Source of the DNA: PALSA-129 sp963842505
Lineage (GTDB): Bacteria; Acidobacteriota; Terriglobia; Bryobacterales; Bryobacteraceae
Reading direction: 5' to 3'
Length of the DNA: 64,000 bases
Assembly (NCBI GenBank): GCA_963842505.1
Contig: CAWJGZ010000004.1
Location: forward strand, 1,054,001 to 1,118,000
Part shown: piece after piece, positions 50,965 to 58,807 of the stretch
How positions within the stretch are numbered: the first letter of the stretch is position 1
Layout: every line of letters starts with the position of its first letter
Notes under the pieces: model-generated
The model's database searches: none
What the model was told of the DNA's origin: nothing
The model's input: the letters and a program-made list of their open reading frames with translations, nothing else
Made by a program: the position numbers and the translations under genes

Positions 50965-51220
50965 CCTACTGAAACGACGACGGATGGGTGGGGAAGGTTA
51001 GCGGCATGCCTAATTTGTTTAACCGGAATTCCGAAGTTGAAACCGTTTCGCAAACTATCCGACCTGTTTTGAGCGGGTTGCAGTGTGGAAAACCGACGTC
51101 GCCGAAGTTGGGTTTCCAGCGCCTAAGCCACTGAAAGCCTGGGAGTTAATCATCCAATCGAGATTTTCAGGTTTATTCACCTGCCGATTCAATCACTTAC
51201 AGGGGTGGCCGAGCGCCATC

Positions 51221-51229
51221 TGATACAAT
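51221..51229 (+). promoter_or_regulatory. Extended -10 promoter of the FmdB-type gene
   Basis: TGATACAAT (TGn + TACAAT) lies 33 bp before the ATG. The transcript would start near a GGGAGG (51237-51242) / CCTCCC (51249-51254) stem at its very 5' end, overlapping the purine-rich ribosome-binding region. Confidence 0.4.
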
Positions 51230-51262
51230 CAAATAAGGGAGGGGGAAACCTCCCGGTGAGAT

Positions 51263-51595
51263 ATGCCGCTTTACGAATACAAGTGCAAAGGTTGCGGGAA
51301 GAAGTTCGAGGTCCGTCAGAAGTTTGTCGATGAGCCCCTGAAGGTACACGAAGGCTGTGGCGGCGCAGTGGAACGACTGATTTCGGCGCCGACGCTTCAC
51401 TTCAAGGGTACCGGCTGGTACGTGACGGACTACGGCAGGAACGGGAATTCGCCTGCGGGAAACGGGTCCAGCGGGCACTCGAGATCGGACAACGGAAGCA
51501 AAGCCGGTTCGAAGACCGAGACAAAGTCCGAAACCAAGTTTGAAGCCAAGACCGAGAGCAAGCGCGAGAACAAACTCACGCCTGTGAACCCGTAA
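51263..51595 (+). CDS. FmdB-family zinc ribbon protein
   Basis: 110 aa. MPLYEYKCKGCGKKFEVRQK with a second Cys in HEGCGGAVERL is the FmdB zinc ribbon. The C-terminal ~55 residues are a serine/lysine/glutamate-rich low-complexity tail (KSETKFEAKTESKRE), longer than usual. Function of the family is unclear; first noted as a regulator of the formamidase operon in Methylophilus. Confidence 0.9.
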   Translation: MPLYEYKCKGCGKKFEVRQKFVDEPLKVHEGCGGAVERLISAPTLHFKGTGWYVTDYGRNGNSPAGNGSSGHSRSDNGSKAGSKTETKSETKFEAKTESKRENKLTPVNP

Positions 51596-51640
51596 GACCC
51601 TTGCGATTGCGGAAATAACAGGCCAGGAGGCCTGTCCTAC

Positions 51641-52717
51641 CTACAGCAAATCGTGGCGGTTGGCTTTTTCCAAAGCCTTGACGATATCGCCGACTTCCTG
51701 GGCGCGATCCCGGCGGGCTACCAGCAAGGCATCGGAGGTGTCCACGATGATCAGGTCGTCGATTCCCAGCAGCGCGATGACCTTGCCGCGAGCGTCGACA
51801 AAATTGTTGTGCGCGTCGAGCACGAACGAATCGCGCGGCAGGACGTTGCCGTTCGCATCGCGGCCGAGCAACTCGTAGACGGCATTCCAACTTCCCACAT
51901 CGTTCCATCCGAAATCGCCGGCGGCAATTCCGCGGACAATGGAAGCTTTCTCCAGCACCGCATAATCGATCGAGATGTTATCGCACAGGGGGAATGAGCG
52001 GGCCAGTTGCGAAGCAAATCGGGGAGAGGCGACCGGCGGCAGCGAGGCCAGGATGGTGGCGGTTTTGGGAAGGTAGAGGCGAAGCTGCTGGAGCAGGACG
52101 CCGGCGCGCCAGAAGAACATGCCGGAATTCCAATAGAAATTGCCAGCGGCCAGGTAGCGACGGGCCTTGGCCAGCACGGGCTTTTCGTGGAAGCGTTTGA
52201 CAGCGAGCGGCGCGGTGCCGCCAGGCGCGACGCCGCGCGGGAACTCGATGTATCCGTAGCCGGTCTCAGGCCAGCGGGGCTTGATTCCGATCACCATCAG
52301 ATGGCCGGCGGCGGCGCCCTTCAATCCGGCGCGCAGCACGGCGCGGTACACAGAGGGTTTGGCGATCACATGATCGGCGGGGAAGACGCCCATAACAGCG
52401 TCCGGGTCGGCCGCGTGCAGGATGTGGGCGGCCAGGCCGATGGCGGGCGCGGTATTGCGCTGGGCCGGTTCGGCGAGCACCTGGCTGGGCGGGATTTCGG
52501 GAAGCTGGCGGACGATTTCATCGCGCAGGTGGTGGTTGGTGAGGACCCAGAGGCGTTCGGGCGGGATGACGGGCGCGAGACGTTCGACGGTGGCCTGGAT
52601 CAGCGAGCGCTCCCCGACTATGTTGAGGACCTGTTTGGCGGAGCGCTGGCGGCTGCGCGGCCAGAAGCGCGTGCCGCGGCCTCCGGCGAGGATCAGACCG
52701 TAGTGGTGGCGATTCAT
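51641..52717 (-). CDS. manC: Mannose-1-phosphate guanylyltransferase
   Basis: 358 aa, the short single-domain form. YGLILAGGRGTRFWPRSRQR carries the nucleotidyltransferase G-G-x-G-T-R-x-x-P loop; EPAQRNTAPAIGLAA is typical of GDP-mannose pyrophosphorylases, and FWNSGMFFWRAG the sugar site. It makes GDP-mannose for cell-envelope glycans. Its ATG directly abuts the lepB stop, so they are one operon. Confidence 0.93.
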   Translation of the reverse strand: MNRHHYGLILAGGRGTRFWPRSRQRSAKQVLNIVGERSLIQATVERLAPVIPPERLWVLTNHHLRDEIVRQLPEIPPSQVLAEPAQRNTAPAIGLAAHILHAADPDAVMGVFPADHVIAKPSVYRAVLRAGLKGAAAGHLMVIGIKPRWPETGYGYIEFPRGVAPGGTAPLAVKRFHEKPVLAKARRYLAAGNFYWNSGMFFWRAGVLLQQLRLYLPKTATILASLPPVASPRFASQLARSFPLCDNISIDYAVLEKASIVRGIAAGDFGWNDVGSWNAVYELLGRDANGNVLPRDSFVLDAHNNFVDARGKVIALLGIDDLIIVDTSDALLVARRDRAQEVGDIVKALEKANRHDLL

Positions 52718-53533
52718 TTATTTGAGTGGATATGGGTGAATCAACTGCAACGTGCGGCGCCAGCGCGTCTTGGTGGGGAAGTGCTCCAGCACGTCGAGAA
52801 CGTGCCCGGGGCTGATCGTGGAGCTGGTGAGATCTTCCGTGGAGGCGTCGTAGGACCAATAGATGATGAGCGGCTTACCGATGATGTTGGCGCGCGGCAC
52901 GAAACCCCAATAGCGGCTGTCCAGGGAGGAATCGCGATTGTCGCCCATGGCGAAGTAGGAATCGGGCGGCACGACCACCTCGCCGTTCTCGACGTGGTGC
53001 TCCATCATGTCGCGGGCGTCGGTGTAGGAGTGGATGTTAGGCAGAGGAAAATCGTCGCGGTAGGGATCGAAATAATCGGTCTTGTGGTAGACGTACGGTT
53101 CGGCGACGAATGCGCCGTTCAGGTAGAGCTTCTTGTCAACGAGGCGGATGTGGTCCCCGGGAATGCCGATGCAGCGCTTCACAAAAGTCTGGCGGATATC
53201 GACCGGGTAACGGAAAACGATGATATCGCCGCGATGTAATGGGGTATAGGGCAACAGGCGACTGGAAAAGGAGCTGCCGGGAGGGGCGTAAGCCAGCTTG
53301 TCGACCAGCAAGTGGTCGCCCACCAGCAGGGTGTCCTCCATGGAGCCAGTGGGGATAACGTAGGCCTGAATCAGGGAAGTGGTGCCGAACAGCAGGAGGA
53401 TGATGGTCACGGTCCACTCGGCGATGAAGCCGCGTTGAGAATGATGGCGAGGTTCGGGAGCTTCCCGCGGGGCGCTGGTTTCGGGTTGCCGATCGGGATC
53501 GCCCTGGGTCACAATGACGTTGTCTTGATCCAC
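52718..53533 (-). CDS. lepB: Signal peptidase I
   Basis: 271 aa. One membrane helix (about residues 37-55). Catalytic Ser in PTGSMEDTLLVGD, catalytic Lys in FVKRCIGIPGD, and the C-terminal box GDNRDSSLDSRYWGFV are all present. It cleaves Sec and Tat signal peptides on the periplasmic side. The N-terminal ~30 residues are a polar extension. Operon with manC. Confidence 0.96.
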   Translation of the reverse strand: MDQDNVIVTQGDPDRQPETSAPREAPEPRHHSQRGFIAEWTVTIILLLFGTTSLIQAYVIPTGSMEDTLLVGDHLLVDKLAYAPPGSSFSSRLLPYTPLHRGDIIVFRYPVDIRQTFVKRCIGIPGDHIRLVDKKLYLNGAFVAEPYVYHKTDYFDPYRDDFPLPNIHSYTDARDMMEHHVENGEVVVPPDSYFAMGDNRDSSLDSRYWGFVPRANIIGKPLIIYWSYDASTEDLTSSTISPGHVLDVLEHFPTKTRWRRTLQLIHPYPLK

Positions 53534-53616
53534 AGATCCTCATTTTACCGTGAATCCCTGGTATTCTGTTTTGTGGCTGCCGAGCGAAGGCAGCTTAAAC
53601 GGACTTCAGGGTATCT

Positions 53617-54015
53617 GTGACAGGTTCGAAATCCAACATCTCATCGGATGTGGCGGCGGCGCGGCGCAAGGCGGCGATCCTGGTGGCGGCCTGCACGGTG
53701 TTCGGCGCGGCGGCGCAGATCCTGATCAAAATCGGAATGAGCCCAGGCCATTTCGTGCCCAGCCTAATAGGCCTGGCGACGGACGTGCCGCTGATTGCGG
53801 GGTACGCGCTGTATGGAGTTTTCACCTTGGCCATGGTGCTGGCGCTGCGTGAGGGCGAGTTGTCGATGCTGTATCCGATCATCGCGCTGACCTACGTGTG
53901 GGTGACGCTGGCATCCTACTGGTTGCTGCACGATACTCCGAATCTGTACAAGAACCTGGGGATTGCCACGATCGTGGTGGGCGTAGCGGTGCTGGGCAGC
54001 GGAGGGCGCAAGTGA
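53617..54015 (+). CDS. EamA/SMR-like half-transporter (first of a pair)
   Basis: 132 aa with four predicted membrane helices and a central EGELSMLYPIIALTYVWVTLASY segment, the DMT/EamA pattern. GTG 53617 is the start that fits the family best; other GTGs exist. It is followed with a GTGA overlap by a second four-helix protein, so the two probably form a heterodimeric flippase or exporter like ArnE/ArnF. Confidence 0.72.
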   Translation: MTGSKSNISSDVAAARRKAAILVAACTVFGAAAQILIKIGMSPGHFVPSLIGLATDVPLIAGYALYGVFTLAMVLALREGELSMLYPIIALTYVWVTLASYWLLHDTPNLYKNLGIATIVVGVAVLGSGGRK

Positions 54016-54380
54016 GCCCGGTGCTGGTGAGGTCGATCCTACTGGTGTTTCTGGCGGGCGTGGTGGGTTCGTTCGGCGCGGTGTTTCTGAAGCTGGGCGC
54101 GGGGCGCCTCGACGGCGGGCTGCTCAGTTTCCTGAATGGGCGGCTGGTATTTGGCGTGGCGCTGTATCTGGGATCGTCGGTGATTTACGCGGCGGGGCTG
54201 CGAGGGGCACAGCTTTCCGTGCTGTACCCGATGGTCTCGCTGGGATACATCTGGACGGTGCTATGGGCGCGGTTGTTCTTCCGCGAAGCCTTCACCGGAC
54301 GTAAGATGGCGGGGCTGGGGCTGATTCTGTTGGGCGTGGCGCTGGTGGGGCTGGGGGAAGCGGCCAACGCAGCGCGGTAG
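54012..54380 (+). CDS. EamA/SMR-like half-transporter (second of a pair)
   Basis: 122 aa from GTG 54012, which overlaps the first gene's stop. Four hydrophobic helices with GAQLSVLYPMVSLGYIWTVLW, the same core motif as its partner. Pairing of two short DMT proteins recalls ArnE/ArnF, which flip undecaprenyl-phosphate sugars, or heterodimeric SMR pumps. Substrate unknown. Confidence 0.75.
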   Translation: MSPVLVRSILLVFLAGVVGSFGAVFLKLGAGRLDGGLLSFLNGRLVFGVALYLGSSVIYAAGLRGAQLSVLYPMVSLGYIWTVLWARLFFREAFTGRKMAGLGLILLGVALVGLGEAANAAR

Positions 54381-54425
54381 CCGTCTCACGAGCTGCGCTT
54401 GGCGGGATGGGATGGAGTTGACGAC

Positions 54426-56642
54426 TTAAAATAAGTCGACGGAACCGTAGTTTTCCTCGAGGCGCGTGGGGGCACCTTCGTACCGGAGGTTGGGGAGCAG
54501 ATGCTCGTGCTTCATGATCACGCTGTGCGGGGCCACGTGCGTGGCGGCACCGATATCCGCGCCGTAAAGCGGGACCGTGTTGGCGCCGAGGGTGGCACGA
54601 CGGCGGATCACCACGCGGTCGATTTTGAGCACGCGGTCCTCGAAGGTGTGGGATTGCAGAGTGCTGCTGACGGTGGCGTCGTCTTCGATGGTGAGCATGT
54701 CGGGATCGACGACCTGGGAGAAACCGCCGCCCAGCACAACGCGCTTGCCGAGCTTGACGCCCATGGCGCGGAGATACCAGGAAAGTAGCAGCGTGCCTTC
54801 CATAGCGGCCAGAGCGCCCCGGGAATAAAGAGCCCAGGCGACGTAGAGGAAATCCCAGCGGCTGCACCAACAGGACCATAAAGGATGCTGGCCGGGACGG
54901 ACGCGTCCCAACAGGCCCCACTTGAGGATGAGCACCAGAAGGCTGAGCGCGGCGCCGGCGGCGAAAGTGACCAGCGGAACGCGCCAGAACAACAGCTCTG
55001 GCCAGGGAGCGACGGGTTCCGCCACGGCTATGGCTTGCAACCAGAGCATGGCCACAACGGTGGGAGCGGCAGGCAAGGCGAAGCGCAACAATTCCCAGAA
55101 AACGCGGTTCCAGTAACGGATGAAAGATGGATCGTAAGTGAGACTCCGGTCAACACTTATGACTTCGCGTACAAGCAGCTCGAATGGCGGATGACCGAAC
55201 CAGGAAGTGCCGGTGCGGACAAGCGTGTCGTCGGCAACGGTACAGACGCCGAGCAGAATGTTTTCGGGGAGCGACTGGCCGGACGGCACCACGGCGTGGT
55301 TGCCGAAGAACGTGTTCTTCGAGATGCGCGTGCGGGTGAGCGTGACGGTGCCACGGTAGAGGCGCGGGCCGGCGAGATAGATGCCGTCGGCGAAGAAACA
55401 CTCCGGGCCGATGTCGACCAGTTCCGGGAGGACGTCGAGGATGGTCGAAATCTCACAGCCGGGCCCGATTTGCATGCCGGCGAGGCGCAGCCACAGGGGC
55501 CAGAAGAGCGTGCCGCTGAGCCAAACGCCAGCGGAGTAAAGGATGCCGGGCTTGAGCCAGACGCGGATATATGAGGGGCTCCAGCGGCTGATGACGCCTT
55601 CCGGCACACGCCCAAGCATTCGCATAATGAAGGCTTCGACCAGGAGCGAGAGCGGCACGGAGAGCGACGCCATGACGATCACGAGCAGAAACGGCGTGAA
55701 CTCGGCGGAGGGTTGCCTCAACCAGACTATGAGGCGGTCGGCGTCGACTTGGAGGACGACTACCGCGAGGAGCGCGAGCAATTCCAGGTTCAGGATTGGC
55801 GAAGTGCCGATGGCATAGCGAGCCAGGACCATCCACAGGCCATGCCAGAACGGGGAAAGCGTGCGTTCGTGCTCGGTGACGGCAGGGACGGGCGGGGCCT
55901 GGCCGGCGGCGCGGGCGGGAATGCCGTCCCAGCGTTCGCCCGCGGGGACAGCGGCGGCCGGCGGCAGCCAGGAGAGCGCGGTGAGCCAGGCGCCGGGGCC
56001 CAGGCACGCGCCGCCGGCAACACCAGCGCGGATATCGACGGTCGAGCCGTCGCCCAGGGAAATGGGGGCGACTACGATATGGCCGGCGTCGAGTTCCACC
56101 AGACCAAGCGAGGCGTCCTGGGCAATGGTGACATCGTCTCCGATTTCGAGCAGGTCCCAACCTCCCTGGCTCATGTGGACGCCGCGATGGATGTGGACGC
56201 GCCGGCCGATGCGGGCGCCCAGCGCGCGCAGAGCGGCAAGCTGAAATTCGGTGCCCTCGATGAGCCACCAGGGAATGGCGCGCGCGACTTGCTGAACCAT
56301 CCAATTGCGAACGTAGAAGCTTCCCCAAACGGGCTCCCTGAGAGGGCGGTAGGCGCCTACCAGGACACGCTTGGCGAATACGGAAGCGGCCACCGCCAAG
56401 AAGCCATAGACCACCAAGCCGGCGAAGAAGACTGCGGGCGCGAGCAGAAGCAGCGGGAAGATACCCAGGCTGCTGGCGAGGCGCGGCGCGACTTCGAAGA
56501 CCACATAATAGGCGGCTGCCGCAGCCATCGCAAAGGTGAGCAGCAGCCAGACGGCTTGGACGACGGTCGAGAAAAAGGGGTGGCCACCGCGCGAAAGAGC
56601 GGCCGGCTTATCCGCGGCTGGTGTGGGCGGAGCGGCGCGCAT
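54426..56642 (-). CDS. Pls-type NRPS terminal domain (TIGR02353-like), separated by a frameshift
   Basis: 738 aa from ATG 56642. It has alternating membrane helices and hexapeptide/left-handed beta-helix blocks (for example GDDVTIAQDASLGLVELDAG and GPECFFADGIYL), three repeats of them, the plan of the C-terminal domain of poly-lysine synthetase (Pls) and related single-module enzymes. In those it follows A-PCP in the same chain. Here the ATG is 4 bp after the stop of the A-PCP frame, and a single extra base near 56667 separates the frames. It may be translated by coupling, by frameshifting, or be a damaged fusion. Confidence 0.8.
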   Translation of the reverse strand: MRAAPPTPAADKPAALSRGGHPFFSTVVQAVWLLLTFAMAAAAAYYVVFEVAPRLASSLGIFPLLLLAPAVFFAGLVVYGFLAVAASVFAKRVLVGAYRPLREPVWGSFYVRNWMVQQVARAIPWWLIEGTEFQLAALRALGARIGRRVHIHRGVHMSQGGWDLLEIGDDVTIAQDASLGLVELDAGHIVVAPISLGDGSTVDIRAGVAGGACLGPGAWLTALSWLPPAAAVPAGERWDGIPARAAGQAPPVPAVTEHERTLSPFWHGLWMVLARYAIGTSPILNLELLALLAVVVLQVDADRLIVWLRQPSAEFTPFLLVIVMASLSVPLSLLVEAFIMRMLGRVPEGVISRWSPSYIRVWLKPGILYSAGVWLSGTLFWPLWLRLAGMQIGPGCEISTILDVLPELVDIGPECFFADGIYLAGPRLYRGTVTLTRTRISKNTFFGNHAVVPSGQSLPENILLGVCTVADDTLVRTGTSWFGHPPFELLVREVISVDRSLTYDPSFIRYWNRVFWELLRFALPAAPTVVAMLWLQAIAVAEPVAPWPELLFWRVPLVTFAAGAALSLLVLILKWGLLGRVRPGQHPLWSCWCSRWDFLYVAWALYSRGALAAMEGTLLLSWYLRAMGVKLGKRVVLGGGFSQVVDPDMLTIEDDATVSSTLQSHTFEDRVLKIDRVVIRRRATLGANTVPLYGADIGAATHVAPHSVIMKHEHLLPNLRYEGAPTRLEENYGSVDLF

Positions 56643-56646
56643 CCGC

Positions 56647-58413
56647 TCAGCCAGCGCGGCCACGGTGCGGGTTCTCGTAGACGTCGCGGACGGCCACTGG
56701 AGTGGCGGGCGTGAGGCGGCGGAGCCGTGTGACGAGTTCCGCGGCGCGCAGGGAATCACCGCCGAGAGAGGCGAAAAAATCGTCGTGGATGGAAACCGCT
56801 TGCGGCAGGGCGAGGATTTCGCCAAAGGCGCGGGCCAGCAGGGTTTCCATGGAGTCCCGGGGCAGCTCGGCGGCGGATTCGGCGGCGGGTGCATCGAGAT
56901 GAGGAAGCGCGGCGCGGTTGAGCTTTCCTCCCACGGTGACCGGCAGTTCGGAGAGCAGGCCAAAGCGCGCGGGCACCATATAGGAGGGGACGGCCCCGAG
57001 CAGAATGGATTTGACGGAATCAGGCGATGGAGGGGCGGCGGAATCGGAAGGGACCAGGAAGGCAACCAGCAGGGGCTGGCCACCATCGTCCTGGATTTTG
57101 CAAGCGGCGGCGTGCACACCGGGACAATCGGCCAGGTGCGCTTCGATCTCCTCCAACTCCACGCGGTAGCCGCGGATTTTGACTTGGGAATCGATGCGGC
57201 CGTGGCAATGCAGGTTGCCGTCGGAATCGCGGTGGGCCAGGTCGCCGGAGCGGTAGATGCGCCCCAGCCGGGGATGCACGGGGAACTTTTCAGCGGTAAG
57301 TTCGGGACGGTTCCAATAGCCGCGGGCCAGGGCGACGCCGCCAATGGCAAGCTCACCCCACTGGCCGTCGGAAACTTCATCGAGCGAGTCGTTGAGAATC
57401 CAGGCCTGGACGCCACGGATGGGCTTGCCGATGTGCACCGGCGAGCCGGCATGCATGGCGGCGCGCGTGGTGGTGACGGTGCATTCGGTGGGTCCCCATC
57501 CGTTGACCAGAAGTTTGCCGGGGGACCAGCGGTCGGAGATGTCCTGGGGCAGGGCCTCGCCGCCCAGATAGACGAAGGCGAGAGCGGGAAGCTGAGCCTG
57601 GGGATTCTCGCAGCCGATGGCGCGCAGCAGCGTGGGCGGCGGGCAGAAGACCGTGATGCGCTCGCGGCGCAGCCAGCCAACCAGGTCGGGGCCGAGGCGG
57701 GCGGTCTCCTCATCCATCACTACCAAGGTGGCGCCCGAGGCGAGGGCCAGCCAGATTTCTTCGACGGATGAATCGTAGGAGGAGGAGGAATTCTGGGAAA
57801 CGCGCGCGTCGGGCGCGAGGTGGAATTCAGCGAGGTCGGAAGCCACCAGGTTCGCGACGCAGCGGTGCTCGATCATGACGGCCTTGGGACGGCCAGTGGT
57901 GCCGGAAGTGTAGATGGTGTAGGCGAGGCTCTCGGGCGTGAGCCAGGCGGGAGCGGGCGGAGCGCCGGCGGATGGGAGTGCGGCGGTGACGTCGAACCGG
58001 GGAGCTGCTCCGAAGTGGCCGGCCCGGGCGCGCTCGAGGCCCGCGGCGTCGGTGAGGAAGGCGACCGCGGCGGAGTCTTCGAGGATTTCGCGAATGCGGG
58101 CGTCGGGAAATGCCGGGTCGATACAGGTATAGGCAGCGCCGGCGTGGAGGACGCCGAGCTGGGCGGCGTACAGGTGGTGGGACTGGCGCGGCAACAGGAT
58201 GGCGACTACGCACTCGCCGGTCACGATGGCGCCCAGCAACGCTGCGACTTGATGGGCCTCGCGAGCGAGTTCCGCATAGGTGGTGAAGCTGCGAACGGGG
58301 CGGCCGCTATCGGGCGGAACTTCGACGGCGATTCGCGCGGGCCAGCGCCGGGCGGCGTTGTCGAAGAAGTGGTGCAGCAGAACAGGGCTGTCGTGGAGCG
58401 GTGCGTCAGTCAT
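56647..58413 (-). CDS. NRPS-like adenylation and peptidyl carrier protein
   Basis: 588 aa from ATG 58413. The adenylation domain shows A3 YTIYTSGTTGRPKAVMIEH, A5 NGWGPTECT, A7 YRSGDLAHR, A8 VKIRGYRVELEEIEAHL and A10 GGKLNRAALP. The carrier domain follows with DDFFASLGGDSLRAAEL (phosphopantetheine serine). The frame ends VRDVYENPHRGRAG-stop, where related carriers read ENP-TVAALAERM; that sequence lies in another frame, so one base is out of register. It activates an amino acid for a poly-amino acid or amide product; specificity not assigned. Confidence 0.87.
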   Translation of the reverse strand: MTDAPLHDSPVLLHHFFDNAARRWPARIAVEVPPDSGRPVRSFTTYAELAREAHQVAALLGAIVTGECVVAILLPRQSHHLYAAQLGVLHAGAAYTCIDPAFPDARIREILEDSAAVAFLTDAAGLERARAGHFGAAPRFDVTAALPSAGAPPAPAWLTPESLAYTIYTSGTTGRPKAVMIEHRCVANLVASDLAEFHLAPDARVSQNSSSSYDSSVEEIWLALASGATLVVMDEETARLGPDLVGWLRRERITVFCPPPTLLRAIGCENPQAQLPALAFVYLGGEALPQDISDRWSPGKLLVNGWGPTECTVTTTRAAMHAGSPVHIGKPIRGVQAWILNDSLDEVSDGQWGELAIGGVALARGYWNRPELTAEKFPVHPRLGRIYRSGDLAHRDSDGNLHCHGRIDSQVKIRGYRVELEEIEAHLADCPGVHAAACKIQDDGGQPLLVAFLVPSDSAAPPSPDSVKSILLGAVPSYMVPARFGLLSELPVTVGGKLNRAALPHLDAPAAESAAELPRDSMETLLARAFGEILALPQAVSIHDDFFASLGGDSLRAAELVTRLRRLTPATPVAVRDVYENPHRGRAG

Positions 58414-58807
58414 CGAGGAGCAGCCTGCGGGGAAGGTGGTGAGGAAGGTGAACCCGAGATGTGGAGCGCACACACAAGTCGTATTGTAATCGACGCGTCG
58501 GTGCCTTTCACTATGCGCCGCCTTGTCAGGCTGCCGGTTCTGGTTTTCGGCAGTCCCGGCTGGTTCGATGTGGCGTGCCTATGCAGGCCGAGCGCCAACA
58601 AGAATGCCGGCGTTGCGGGCAAAATGCCCGCTCCACGGTGGCGACCGGCCATGAGGCTGGTCTCACTTGGCCCGTCTGTGCCGATGGCCCGAAAGGGCTA
58701 GCCAGCACCGCTCCGGGGGCGCCTCCCCGGAATTTCGAGGGTTCGATTATCATAAGAGCTAAGCGTCTGAATGTAGCGCCAAATAGCCCAAGCCGGTGTA
58801 AATCTCC
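58414..58807. other. Intergenic region with a dispersed hairpin element
   Basis: 394 bp between the divergent A-PCP gene and the RND pump. No credible frame is seen. A dispersed GCGGGC hairpin is at 58602-58636, a CTCCGGGG-CGCCTCCCCGG palindrome lies near 58709-58731, and the 60 bp before the pump's ATG are AT-richer, where its promoter should lie. Confidence 0.6.
58602..58636. repeat. Dispersed GCGGGC-GCCCGC hairpin element, copy 2
   Basis: Exact 19-nt and 11-nt matches to 45554-45589 with a different loop. A GCCGGC/GGCGACCGGCC stretch continues on its right side. Confidence 0.75.

Noticed and set aside
54422..54438. CGACTTA-AAA-TAAGTCG hairpin as a terminator of the terminal-domain gene
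   Set aside because: The stem contains the stop codon and has no T-run after it on the minus strand.
56643..57713. N-terminal part of the 1,095-aa frame over the A domain
   Set aside because: In this frame the A-domain region reads as proline/serine/arginine-rich shadow; the true A domain is in the other frame. Only the part from 56642 downwards is coding.
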